DNA of 29,955 nucleotides from an uncultured Clostridia bacterium. Lineage in GTDB: Bacteria > Bacillota > Clostridia > TANB77 > CAG-508. Location: NCBI GenBank assembly GCA_948630815.1, contig CAPIEU010000018.1, forward strand, positions 1 to 29,955, written 5' to 3'. Below, piece by piece: positions 16,311 through 26,237 of the stretch. The notes beneath the pieces were generated by a model, which was given only the letters and a program-made list of their open reading frames with translations, did not search any database and had not been told where the DNA came from. Each line of letters opens with the position of its first letter. Position 1 is the stretch's first letter. Made by a program: the position numbers and the translations under genes.

Positions 16311-18048
16311 ATGGATAATACTAAAAAGAAAAACTTTTTTCAATTTTTTAATACAATATTTGAATACAAAGAGCCTATCAACTATAACTTCTCCGTTCCA
16401 GAAAATGTAGATGAAGAAAAAGATAAACATATATCCTATGAACATGAAATAAAAGATCAGGAATTGCCAAATGAACCTAAAAATATCTTTACTTCTCTTA
16501 ATGATAATTTAGAATACTTAAAAGTTAGATATAATGCACTTATAAATAGTGATATTTTAATAAGAAATTTCACATTAACAGCTAGAAATAAACAATACAA
16601 TGCCTTTTTACTTTATATTGATGGTATGGTTGACACTACTTTAATAAATGATTATGTTTTAAATCCTTTAATGCTAAAAAATAGAGCAAATAGTTTTGAT
16701 AGTGATGAAGAAAAAGTAGTTTCTGAAGCTATTAATAACAAAATAAGTATTAAAAAAGTAAAAAAATTTAACCTTCTTGATTATATTATGGGAAACCTTA
16801 TGCCTCAAAATAATGTAAAACAAGTACAAGAATTTGATAAATTAATTGATGGAATAAATTCTGGTAATTGTGCTTTATTTATAGATACATTAGATAGTGC
16901 ATTTGATATAGATGTAAAAGGTTTTAAACAAAGAAGTGTTGATAAGCCTGCAAATGAAATAGTAGTAAGAGGTTCTCAAGAAGCTTTTACAGAAAATATA
17001 AGAACAAATACATCTTTAATTAGGCGTTTAATTAACAATGAAAATTTAATTATCGAAAATATTGAAGTTGGTACTTTAAGTAAAACTAAATGTGCTGTTT
17101 GCTATATGAAAGATATTGCAAATAATGAACTAGTAAGCGAAACAAGGTTTAGGTTAAATAATGTAAATATCGATTATCTTATTTCCTCTCGGTCAATTAG
17201 AACAATTAATTGAAGATAATGGAAAATATAGTTTACCTCAAGTTTTATCTACTGAACGACCTGATAAAACTACAAATTACTTACTTGAAGGCAGGGTTTG
17301 TATAATAGTTAACGGAAGCCCCTATGTTTTGGTCGTTCCTGGTACATTAGTAGATTTTATATCTTCTCCAGAAGATTTAAATTTGAAATATCAATTTTCT
17401 AATATGATTAAAATAGTACGTATAATTGGTTTTATAATAGCTTTACTATTACCTGGTTTATATATTGCAATAACAAATTTCCATCAAGAACTAATACCAA
17501 CAGAGTTACTATTTGCAATAGTTGCTTCTCGTGAATCAGTTCCATTTCCTGTATTTTTTGAAATTATATTAATGGAATTTTCATTTGAATTAATACGTGA
17601 AGCAGGTCTTCGTGTACCAACACCAATAGGTCCTACAATAGGTATCGTTGGAGCTTTAGTTCTTGGACAAGCTGCAGTAGAAGCAAACATAGTTAGTCCT
17701 ATTTTAATAATAATAGTTGCTATAACTGGTATTTCTTCTTTTACTATACCAGACTATTCTCTTAGCTTTCATTGCAGACTTTTAAGATTTGTATATATCA
17801 TTTTAGGATATTTACTAGGATTTTTAGGTATATGTATTGGATTATTTTTACACTTTTTAACAATGTCTAGTTTAAAATCATTTGGATATCCATATTTACA
17901 ACCTTATATTCCTGTAACTCGTGATTATAAGGGGTTACTTCTATCCCCTGCATGGAAAAGAGAACATAGAGCAGACTTCTTAAATACAAAAAGACCAAAG
18001 AAACAGCCAAAAGTCAGTATGGGATGGAAATATAAACAAGGAGGATAA
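16311..18048 (+). CDS. gerAA: Spore germination receptor subunit A (GerAA type), needs +1 shift
   Basis: Subunit A of a GerA-type germinant receptor in the spore inner membrane. An N-terminal hydrophilic region (about 1-90) precedes the soluble GerA domain. The membrane part after residue 345 holds several helices and the family stretch VPTPIGPTIGIVGALVLGQA. The zero frame breaks at codon 294 (TCT CGG TCA, stop six codons later). Dropping the C at 17190 restores SSGQLEQLIEDNG and ERPDKTTNYLLEGRV, giving 578 residues, longer than Bacillus GerAA owing to the N-terminus. The start at 16311 has only a weak ribosome site. gerAB follows after six bases. The substrate is not predictable. Confidence 0.93.
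17190..17193 (+). other. CGGT recoding site in gerAA
   Basis: Codon 294 is CGG after TCT, followed by T. Glycine for CGGT links the soluble domain to the conserved ERPD...LLEGRV segment of GerA proteins. Confidence 0.9.
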
Positions 18049-18054
18049 TAAAAT

Positions 18055-19177
18055 ATGAATTATTGCAAAATAAGTAATATACAAGCAATAGCATTAATTT
18101 TAGTTATTATGTTAAATCATCTTATATTAAACCTACCAAAAAATCTATTAAGTTCTTGCCGGACCTTCTACACCTCTTAATGTAATTTACATTAGTATAT
18201 TAATGTTTATATTTTTATATATAATTTTAAAACTTTTTAAAAATTTTGCAAACAGCGATATTATTGATGTTGCCGAATACTTAGGTGGCAAGATTTTAAA
18301 GATTATAATAGGCATACTATTTATTGCATATTTTATTATAATATCAGCAACGCAACTTAGAAATTTTTGTGAGATTTTAAAATTAATATATTTTCCACAA
18401 GTTCCAATAAGCCTATTAATAATACTATTTCTAATAATAGCCGTTTTGGCAAATAAATTTGGTGATACTGCTATTACAAGAATTAATTTAATAATAGTTC
18501 CATTAGTTATGATAAATTTGCTTGTAGCATTTTTTTGTATTTCTATAAGATTTGTACCAGAAAGAATATTTCCAATACTTGGCTATGGTGTAAATGAAAC
18601 ATTTTTTTCAGGTGCCACAAATTTATTTGCATTTACTGGATTATCATATATATACTTTTTACAACCCTTATTAAAAGATACTCAAAAATTTAAAAAAATT
18701 TCTTTTATTGGAATTGGAATTTCAGCAATATATCTTTTTTTAAGTATTACTACACTACTCTTCTCATTTGCTGATGTTTTATCAATAAATGAAATTTCAC
18801 CTATATATGTATTAGTAAGAGGAGCTGACTGGGGTAGATTCATTCAACGACCAGATTCTGTTTTCTTTCTTGGATGGATTTTATGTATGATGTCTTATAT
18901 AAGTATTAATATAATGATGGTTTCTACTGTATTAAAAAAACTTGGCAATCTAAATTCAAAATTCCCATTAGCATATATTTCAAGTGGAATAATGTTTATA
19001 GTAGCAATTTTGCCAAAAAATATGGCTGAAATAGTATTTATTGAAAATTACATTTTTAAATATTATACAATTGCTCTTTTATTTGTTATATGCTTTTCTA
19101 TTTTAATATTTGCAAATCTTAAACATAATAAATTAAAATCACCAAACAAGGAGAGTGAATTGCTTAATGAAAGTTAG
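18055..19177 (+). CDS. gerAB: Spore germination receptor subunit B (GerAB type), needs +1 shift
   Basis: Membrane subunit of the germinant receptor, related to amino acid permeases (APC fold) and thought to bind the germinant. The ATG at 18055 follows AAGGAGG. The first 35 codons encode ISNIQAIALILVIML and LPKNLLSSC, the normal family N-terminus. The zero frame then reads CGG and stops after 41 residues. Dropping the C at 18160 (or 18159) continues as GPSTPLNVIYISILMFIF through about ten helices, total 373 residues, the usual size. Its 3' end overlaps the gerAC start by 11 bases, suggesting translational coupling. Without recoding, no GerAB could be made. Confidence 0.92.
18160..18163 (+). 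other. CGGA recoding site in gerAB
   Basis: Codon 36 is CGG after TGC, followed by A. Glycine for CGGA joins LPKNLLSSC to GPSTPLNVIYIS. The site is so early that an unshifted product would be a 41-residue fragment. Confidence 0.88.
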
Positions 19178-20407
19178 AAAAAATTTAAAATATTTAGCCC
19201 TTTTTCTTATTCTAAGTGTATCCTTATTTTCATTATCTGGTTGTCATTCAAGTTTTAATATAGATAATTTAGCATATACAGTTGCTATTGGTTTAGACAT
19301 TGGAGAAAATAATAAAATAAAAGTTAGCTTTCAACTCTCTGTTCCTGGTAGCGAATCCTCAAGCTCTGGTTCTTCACAATCAGATAGTTCTATTGTAAAT
19401 ACAATTGAATGTAGCTCAATTGATGCTGGAATAAATATATTAAATACGTATTTAAGTAAAGAGGTTAATCTTTCTCATTGCAAGGTAATAGTATTTTCAG
19501 AGGAATTTGCATATTTTGGTGTTGGTGAAGCTCTTTATTCTTTAATGAATAACGTCCAAATACGTCCTGACTGTAATGTTATAATTAGTAGATGTAGTGC
19601 TAAATACTTCTTAGATAATTCTACACCAATTTTAGAAAAATTATCTGCAAAATATTATGAAATTGCTCCAAGTTCAAGTGAATATACAGGTTACACTGAT
19701 AATGTTACTCTTAGTGAATTTTTCTCAGATTATACAGACACTCTTTCTGAATGTCATGGAATATTAGGTCGGTGTAAATAGCCCTGAAACCCATTCAAAA
19801 GACGACACTAAATTTCCTACTGATAAAGATGCTGAAATTAAGGCAAATGAAACTCTTATAAATAGCAAAACTAATATAGAAAATGTCGGACTTGCTGTTT
19901 TCCATGGTGATAAACTTGTTGGAGAATTAACTGGAATTGAAACAATTTGTCATCAAATTATTTCAAATAAATTAGATACATGTACAATAAATATTCCTAG
20001 CCCTTTTGAAGAAGGAAAAACAATAAGTTTACGTATACGTCTTAAAAACAAAACAAATAATGATGTTAAGATAACCCAAAACCGGTCCATATATTACATC
20101 TAAAATATCTTTAGAAGCACAAATTTTAACAATGAATGAAGGTTCTAAATATTTAAATTTCGATAATGTAAGAAAACTTGAAAATGCAGTTACAAAATAT
20201 ATGAAAGATAAAATAAATTCATATTTGTATAAAATTTCAAAAGAATTTAACAGTGATATAGATGGTTTTGGCAAATATGCTGTAAGACATTTTACAACTT
20301 GGGACACTTGGGAAAACTATAATTGGTTAAATAATTTTAATACTTCTTTTTTTGATATAGATGTAAAAACAAATGTAAAATCTGGATATATACTAATGGC
20401 ATCTTAA
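19167..20407 (+). CDS. gerAC: Spore germination receptor lipoprotein C (GerAC type), needs two +1 shifts
   Basis: Lipoprotein subunit of the germinant receptor on the outer face of the inner spore membrane. I start at ATG 19167, overlapping gerAB. A signal peptide ends in the lipobox LSGC. Family-typical segments follow (YTVAIGLDIGENNKIKVSFQ; LSKEVNLSHCKVIVFSEEFA). Two extra C bases interrupt it: at 19770 (GGT CGG TGT, restoring HGILGGVNSPE) and at 20083 (AAC CGG TCC, restoring ITQNGPYITSKISL). Both shifts are needed for 412 residues. The zero frame gives 204. Two identical lesions in one gene inside an otherwise well-formed operon strongly favour recoding over decay. Confidence 0.92.
19770..19773 (+). 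other. First CGGT recoding site in gerAC
   Basis: Codon 202 is CGG after GGT, followed by T. Reading CGGT as glycine gives HGILGGVNSPETH and keeps the frame open for 104 codons up to the second site. The zero frame stops two codons later. Confidence 0.88.
20083..20086 (+). other. Second CGGT recoding site in gerAC
   Basis: In the frame entered at the first site, AAC is followed by CGG and T. Glycine for CGGT gives ITQNGPYITSKIS and leads to the natural C-terminus at 20407. Confidence 0.88.
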
Positions 20408-20430
20408 AATCTTAGGAAGGATTGATTAAT

Positions 20431-20595
20431 ATGAGAATTCTAATAATTATATTGAGTTTATATATTTTCTTTAAAACTCTGTATTATGGTATATATGAAA
20501 TTAGACAGAATAACAAAATTTCTGGCATTTCTATAATTGCTATTTCTGTAGTATTACTAATTGCTTTAGTTTTGGTTAGTATATTTTGTGTTTAG
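20431..20595 (+). CDS. Small two-helix membrane protein, fourth cistron of the ger operon
   Basis: 54-residue protein (ATG 20431, stop TAG 20593-20595). AGGAAGG lies 11 bases upstream. Two hydrophobic helices (about 2-20 and 31-53) flank a short polar turn (YEIRQNNKISG). It begins 23 bases after gerAC with no terminator between, so it is most likely co-transcribed. Small membrane proteins of this sort are known next to gerA-type operons, where some modulate receptor function. I cannot assign a family. The size, ribosome site and position make it a real gene in my view. Confidence 0.68.
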   Translation: MRILIIILSLYIFFKTLYYGIYEIRQNNKISGISIIAISVVLLIALVLVSIFCV

Positions 20596-20633
20596 AAATA
20601 AAATTGTTTTGTTTTATTATAACATTCGTTGTT

Positions 20634-21018
20634 GGGTAGGCACAAGGCCTACCCCTACATCGTTTGCATTATATTTGTTTGTGTGTTTCAAAGGGCAGGC
20701 ACAAGACCTGCCCATACATCATTTGCATTGCATTTGTTTGTGTGTTTCAAAGGGCAGGCACAAGACCTGCCCATACATCATTTGCATTGCATTTGTTTGT
20801 GTGTTTCAAAGGGTAGGCACAAGACCTACCCCTACATCATTTGCATTGCATTTGTTTGTGTGTTCCAAAGGGCAGGCACAAGATCTGCCCCTACATCGTT
20901 TGCATTATATTTGTTTGTGGGTTTCAAATGGTAGGCACAACAAGACCTACCCCTACATCATTTGCATTGTATTTGTTTGTGTATTTCAAATGCAAACACA
21001 GAGCCCACCCCTACATCT
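20634..21018. repeat. Tandem array of a 59-bp palindromic repeat (six units plus a decayed seventh)
   Basis: Units start at 20634, 20693, 20752, 20811, 20870 and 20929 (the last is 62 bp, with CAA added in the loop). A decayed seventh runs from 20991. Each has a hairpin GGGYAGG...CCTRCCC, then TACATCATTTGCATTGCAT and a T/G-rich tail ending in CAAA. When the left arm has T for C, the right arm has A for G, so pairing is kept. It fills the space between the convergent ger operon and UPF0182 gene. Related single copies lie at 6061 and 7679. Open frames inside are by-products of the repeat. Confidence 0.93.
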
Positions 21019-21020
21019 CT

Positions 21021-23865
21021 TTATATGCTATTTACTGTATTAACTTGATTTACAATATTATTAGCATTTATTTTATTTTGTTCTTCTTGTTTCTTCTTTT
21101 CTTCTTGTAATACTTCTAGTTTATTTATTAATTCTTGTAATTTCTTTAAATCTTTTCCTATCATTTCCCAGTCTTTGTTATTGGTCGAATTTTCAAAATT
21201 ACCATTAGCTTTTATTATTGCATCTACTAAATCATCTATAGTATCTGTATTTTCTACTTCAATACTTACAGCAGATTGTGAAAGAAGTTTTCTTATTGCT
21301 CCTTGTAATGTATCATCTATTGCTACTTTTGTTCCTCCTGCAACCACTACTTTTTTTAAGATTGGTGTACTCTTGCCTTCATTTAATGTTTCTTGATATA
21401 TTGATTCTATATAAAGAACTGTATTATTTATTGGTACTGCTATCATATTTTTTATTAATTTAGTGCCAGCTATATTTAAAGTTCCAAGTTCCCTTGAAAT
21501 GGTTTCATCTTGACTTAATAATGTGTCTAATTGCATTGGACCTAGTACTATACTATCACCGTGGAAATTTGTAAAGTTTCAATTTAGAATTTCCATTTTC
21601 ATCATATCCACCAACTAAATAAGCTCTTAGATTTTGCTTATCTAACCCCGTATACTGTAATACCAACCCAAGTTCATATTTATCTTCATCAATTGCTTTT
21701 AACATTGTATAATATGGCTCTTGTTTTATTCCTTTTGAAGAAGTACTTGTAGATACTTTTGCAACTTCCCATATATCATCTGCTCTATATAATACATCTG
21801 TACTAACATTATGATACATTTCTAACATTTTAGCTTGTACCGCATATAAAAACTTAGGATATACAAAATGTTTACAAATATCTTGTGGTATTGTTTCATC
21901 TAATGCCATAAATAAATCTGGATATATATTCCTATATGCCATTATAATAGGATCAGATTTATCTGTTATATAAAATCTCATTGTTCCGTCATATGCATCT
22001 ACTAATACTTTTACAGAATTTCTAATATAGTTTATTTCCTCTTTTATTCCATCATGTTCTATTACAGTATGTTGTGAATATGGATATTGATTTGTTACTG
22101 TATATGCATCTAATACCCATATCATTCTTCCCTCATCAGTTATTACAAGGTATGGTTCTTCATCATAAATTAAATATGGCATAACTTGTTTTGCTCTTGT
22201 AATAATATTTCTATTGATTAATATTTTACTTTCACCTGTTAAATTACTTGAAAATGCTAAGTTTAAATCCCCTTCTTTTAAAGCTATTATCATTCTATCT
22301 ATAAAATTTAGTTTAAGTCCAGCATTTCCTTTATATGAATATTCTGCATTTTGTGAAGTTGACGTTGGATAATCAAATTCTGCTTTATTTCCTGTATTTG
22401 TTACAATTGTATTATTGGTTTCTAAGCCAAAATAAATTCTTGGTTCTACTATTTTCAAGGCTTGATTATTACTTACAAAATCTTTTTGTATGTATTTAAC
22501 ATTTCCTACTTCATCAGTATCTGTACCTGAAGTAATAACTGCACCGAAGCCATGTGTATATTCATATGTTTTATTATTGTATGTTCTGTTTCCGCTACTT
22601 ACAATTTCTCTTGGTGAAATATATACAACTTCTTCTTTTCCATTTATATTATATTTTCCAATATTTGCATTTCTAAATGAATAATATCCTGTGCTTGTTT
22701 GTGTAACACCTATTGTTTTTAAAGTTATATCCTCACTAATAATTGTAGCTTTATCTATTAATTTTGAATGATTTTCTATTTCTTCTAATCCATTATCTTC
22801 ATTTGATACATTTATCTCATCAATTTTTATCCCATATGCTGTTTTGGTATTTTCAATATTATATGATAAATATTGTTTTTCTTTATCTAATTCATTTGTG
22901 TTTATGTAAATAACATTAAATCCAACCATAACAGCAAATAATATAACCATATATATTGGTACTATTAAGATTGATGTTATAATCTTTTTGGTATTCTTTT
23001 CTTTTGCACCTTTAATTCCTCTATATGCTGATACTATAATTATTAGAGCAAGTAATCTATATCCCCAAAATTTTACTAAAATATCTGTTATGCCTGCTCC
23101 AGAAATTGCTGTAGAATTACTATCTTTTAATATTAAAAATTTATCATTTAGCATTCCTTGTGTAGAAACTAACATATATACAGCAATTCCACATGCAATA
23201 GACATTACTATACCTGCTATTTGTTTAAAAAATTTGCTTTTCTTTAATGTTTGTGCACTAATTCCATCAAAATACATATTAAAGATTGTAATATAATATA
23301 TTGCCATATATATTGCTAGTCCTATTATTATAATAATAAAATATAAAATCAACATTTTAAATAGTGGTAATTCAAAAATATAAAAACCAATATCTGCTCC
23401 AAATACTGGATCATTTATTCCAAACCAAGCTTTATTCATAAATAATGCAATTTGCTCCTTAAAAAAATAAGAAGCGATTATACTAACTATCATCGCTAAT
23501 ATAAATGCAATTGATTTATTAGGTAATTTAGGCATTACCTTTTTTTCTTCATCAAAAAAATCTTTTAGTCCTTTTTTTATACCATTATTTGCAATTGATA
23601 TAGTAATAAATAAAATTATAAAATTTACTGCTATTGTTATGTATTGATATTTAAGGTCTTGTGTAAATACTTGTTTAAAGTTTTCCCCTATTTCAATTGT
23701 TTCTAAATAATTTCCTCTATATGAAACAAATGCAAATATTGTAACTATAATAATAAAAGCAAAAACAAGTATCCTTCTTACTTTCATTTTGTTTTTTTTA
23801 ATATTTGCATCAGTTTTAATTTCTTCTTTTACTTCTTTATTTACTTCCTTGTTTTTTTCTTGCAT
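21021..23865 (-). CDS. UPF0182 family membrane protein, needs +1 shift
   Basis: Large membrane protein of the UPF0182 family, function unknown. From ATG 23865 (AAGGAAGG 13 bases upstream; an in-frame ATG at 23877 is too close) a charged tail of about 30 residues is followed by roughly seven helices, then a long extracytoplasmic domain. The zero frame ends at codon 769 plus TGA (CCA CGG TGA). Dropping the C at 21561 restores FPGDSIVLGPMQLDTLLSQD and INNTVLYIESIYQ, the family's conserved C-terminal block, giving 947 residues. It ends in a Lys/Gln/Asn-rich tail. The stop lies next to the 59-bp repeat array. Confidence 0.9.
21558..21561 (-). other. CGGT recoding site in the UPF0182 gene
   Basis: Codon 769 is CGG after CCA, and the next triplet is TGA, so the zero frame stops at once (CGG-TGA, an arrangement recalling the RF2 frameshift). 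Glycine for CGGT restores the LGPMQLDT block typical of UPF0182. Confidence 0.88.
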
Positions 23866-23907
23866 ATTTAATCTCATTCCTTCCTTAAAGTACAAATTCG
23901 TATTCTT

Positions 23908-24813
23908 TTACAATATCGCCTTTATAAAGTCCTCACTATTAAATATTTCCATATCGTCTATTTGTTCACCAACACCAATAAATTTAACTGGTATTTTGTT
24001 TTCATCTACAATTCCAATCACTACTCCACCTTTAGCTGTTCCATCTAGTTTTGTAAGTATTAGTCCTGTAATGTTTGTAGTTTCTTTGAATGCTTTTACT
24101 TGTGATATTGCATTTTGTCCTGTTGTTGCATCTAGTACTAATAAAACTTCTTTTGAACTTTCATGTAGCTCTTTTTCTATTACCCTATTTATTTTTTCTA
24201 ACTCGTCCATTAAATATTTCTTATTATGAAGCCTTCCTGCTGTATCACAAATTAGTACATCTGCATTTTTTTCTTTTGCAATTTTAATTGCATCATATAC
24301 TACACTTGCTGGGTCTATTCCTTCTTCTCTTTTTACAATATCACACCCTGCACGACCAGCCCATATTTCTAGTTGCTCAACTGCTGCTGCTCTAAATGTA
24401 TCTGCTGCCGCAATTACAATTTGTTTTCCATCTTTTTTTAGTCTATTTGCGATTTTACCTATAGATGTTGTTTTTCCAACCCCATTTACTCCAACTACTA
24501 AAATAACTGATGGTTTAGTTTGTAATTTTAAGCTATTATCTACACTATCTAAAATATCCATCATTTCTTCTCTTAAAACTTGTTTTACATCTTCTGCTTC
24601 TTTTATATTCTCTTTTTTTATTCTATTACGTAATTTTGAAATAATATTAACTGATGTTTCAAGTCCAATATCAGACATAATAAGTATTTCTTCTAACTCT
24701 TCTAACAATTCTTCATCAACTTTTCTAAAAGCACTAAATGCACTATTTATCTTTTCATCAAATGAATCTTTAGTTTTACCTAAACCTGCTTTTAATTTAT
24801 CAAAAAATCCCAT
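23908..24813 (-). CDS. ftsY: Signal recognition particle receptor FtsY
   Basis: SRP GTPase that docks ribosome-SRP complexes at the membrane for co-translational insertion. From ATG 24813 (MGFFDKLKAGL, AGAGAGG upstream) the protein has 301 residues: a short N-terminal basic helix, the helical N domain, and the G domain with GVNGVGKTT (108-116), DTFRAAAVEQL, the DTAGR motif and TKLDGTAKGG. A longer open frame reaches 24921 but crosses non-coding leader. Like many Firmicutes FtsY it lacks the long acidic A domain. No CGG is in frame. UPF0182 follows 42 bases downstream. Confidence 0.95.
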   Translation of the reverse strand: MGFFDKLKAGLGKTKDSFDEKINSAFSAFRKVDEELLEELEEILIMSDIGLETSVNIISKLRNRIKKENIKEAEDVKQVLREEMMDILDSVDNSLKLQTKPSVILVVGVNGVGKTTSIGKIANRLKKDGKQIVIAAADTFRAAAVEQLEIWAGRAGCDIVKREEGIDPASVVYDAIKIAKEKNADVLICDTAGRLHNKKYLMDELEKINRVIEKELHESSKEVLLVLDATTGQNAISQVKAFKETTNITGLILTKLDGTAKGGVVIGIVDENKIPVKFIGVGEQIDDMEIFNSEDFIKAIL

Positions 24814-24958
24814 TATAAACCTCTCTTTTGTTTTTAGATATTTGAAATTATAACATAGATATAAAAAAAATACAAGCAAAAAAAGAGCCTTTGCTTCACT
24901 AACAAGAAATCGTTCACCCATACATTTAACTTAAAATAGCAAGTTTCATATAATACAA

Positions 24959-24984
24959 AAAAGCACTCTACTAGAGTGCTTTTT
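24959..24984 (-). terminator. Terminator of the capA-like gene (bidirectional)
   Basis: AAAAGCACTCTA and TAGAGTGCTTTTT form a strong stem with a very small loop and T-runs on both strands. It lies 18 bases past the stop of the capA-like gene. Confidence 0.85.
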
Positions 24985-25001
24985 GCTTAGATTTATACAT
25001 C

Positions 25002-26237
25002 TTATTTGATTTCTTTCCCAATCAGCTTTTCACACCTTTCTTTTTCCCTTAAAGCCAATTCGTACATTGCCTTTGACCATATTTCTTCGTTTGCTTCATA
25101 GCTTCGAATAATTTCGTTTAAATCCAATAACTCATACCTATCTTTTTCTCCTACTCCCTTTATGTTCATATATATAGGAGCATATGTCACTCTTTCAACT
25201 GTTACTTTTCCAGTTTTACCATCTTTTCTAATTTCAATATTAAAAATAGCAGTATTTCTAGTGTTTATGTCTCTTTGGTTTGAGAAGAAATTCCCTTGCG
25301 AAAATATCACTAGCCCTTCTTTTACTTTTCCACCTTCTACCTGGACTTCAAGCATTTTCATTGGTTGCAAAACATGAGGATGAGAACCCAAAATAATTTG
25401 TACATCATTTTGTATTAAAAACTCTGCTAACCTTCTTTGTTCTGTATTTTCTGTAGTTTGATATTCTACTCCCCAATGAATAGAAGCAATAATAAGTTCT
25501 GCCCCTTTTTCTTTAGCTTGAGCAATTTGCATCAATATTAAATCTTCATCTATAAGATTTACGCAAAATTCTTTATCCTTTGGAATCTCTATTCCATTTG
25601 TTCCATAGGTATAAGATAAAAAAGCTGTTTTTATACCATTCAAGTCCTTTATTAAAATGGTATTTTGTTCCTCAATAGTCCGTGATGTTCCAACATGAAA
25701 AATATCAGCCTCGTCAAGAAAATCAAGTGTAGCAGATAAGCCACTAAAACCTTTATCTAATGTGTGATTATTGGCGGTTGTCATTATGTCTACACCTAAC
25801 TCTTTTAAATCTGTTGCCAAATGCTCTGGTGCATTGAATGTTGGATAGCCACTATAACCTCTTTCTGCACCTGCCATAGGAGATTCACAATTTCCAATAA
25901 CTATAGTAGCATCTTCAAAATATTTTTCTACATACTTAAATATTGAAGAAAAATCGTAAATCCCAGTTTCTTTATCAAAAGCTGCATTATTTACTGGCAT
26001 ATGACAAAGTGCATCTCCAAAAGAAACAATAGTTGCAAAAGAATCCTCGTCTACAGTTTCTTTTTGTTTTAAATTTGGTGCTAAATTTAATCCTATCTTA
26101 GAAGTAGTTGCTTTAGATATTTCTTGTGCATACACTTGTTCCTCTACTGTTTCTATAGTACGAAACCGATTAATTGCACAATCAGTCAGTTGTAAAGTAA
26201 GAATTGTGAGTAACATGGTTTTTAAGTATTTTTTCAT
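25002..26237 (-). CDS. CapA/PGA_cap-type metallophosphatase-like exported protein
   Basis: Member of the CapA family, related to poly-gamma-glutamate capsule synthesis proteins. Substrate unknown. The start has AGGAGGAAA upstream. Residues 1-17 form a hydrophobic export signal. LTDC is a poor lipobox, so a lipoprotein is not claimed. Core motifs: VSFGD, GNCESP, TTANNHTLDKG, IASIHWGVE and GSHPHVLQP, with Asp/His/Asn metal-site residues. At 411 residues it looks complete. Unusually for this window it uses CGG as an in-frame triplet twice (codons 24 and 186), the second at an Arg common in the family (HVGTSR). Shifting at either would cause early stops. Codon use is less AT-rich than neighbours, so recent acquisition is possible. 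Confidence 0.88.
   Translation of the reverse strand: MKKYLKTMLLTILTLQLTDCAINRFRTIETVEEQVYAQEISKATTSKIGLNLAPNLKQKETVDEDSFATIVSFGDALCHMPVNNAAFDKETGIYDFSSIFKYVEKYFEDATIVIGNCESPMAGAERGYSGYPTFNAPEHLATDLKELGVDIMTTANNHTLDKGFSGLSATLDFLDEADIFHVGTSRTIEEQNTILIKDLNGIKTAFLSYTYGTNGIEIPKDKEFCVNLIDEDLILMQIAQAKEKGAELIIASIHWGVEYQTTENTEQRRLAEFLIQNDVQIILGSHPHVLQPMKMLEVQVEGGKVKEGLVIFSQGNFFSNQRDINTRNTAIFNIEIRKDGKTGKVTVERVTYAPIYMNIKGVGEKDRYELLDLNEIIRSYEANEEIWSKAMYELALREKERCEKLIGKEIK

Noticed and set aside
10900..20100. Upstream Shine-Dalgarno-like stimulators or downstream pseudoknots as drivers of the shifts
   Set aside because: The bases before the sites in dapB and spoIVA show no purine-rich element at RF2-like spacing, and I saw no common structure after the sites. 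The CGGN itself is the only shared feature.
20634..21018. CRISPR array
   Set aside because: The full 59-bp unit repeats with no unique spacers, and no cas genes are nearby.
20588..21110. Long open frames within the repeat array
   Set aside because: Several frames are open at once because the unit lacks stops. The products are just repeated translations of the palindrome, without ribosome sites.
732..21561. Reading the nine interrupted genes as pseudogenes or as ordinary homopolymer sequencing errors
   Set aside because: All nine lesions are the same single C before GGA/GGT, neighbouring sequence is otherwise well conserved, and six of the nine do not lengthen a homopolymer. A special systematic error cannot be excluded without reads, so this is a preference rather than proof.
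6421..22600. CGG strings in secG, rnr, glycosyltransferase, spoIVA C-terminus, gerAA (AAC GGA), UPF0182 and others
   Set aside because: These span two codons (e.g. GCC GGA, AAC GGA, TTC GGT, GGC GGA) with the glycine already in frame, so no recoding is implied.
25002..26237. CapA-like protein as a lipoprotein
   Set aside because: The only early Cys is preceded by LTD, with Asp just before Cys, which does not fit a lipobox.
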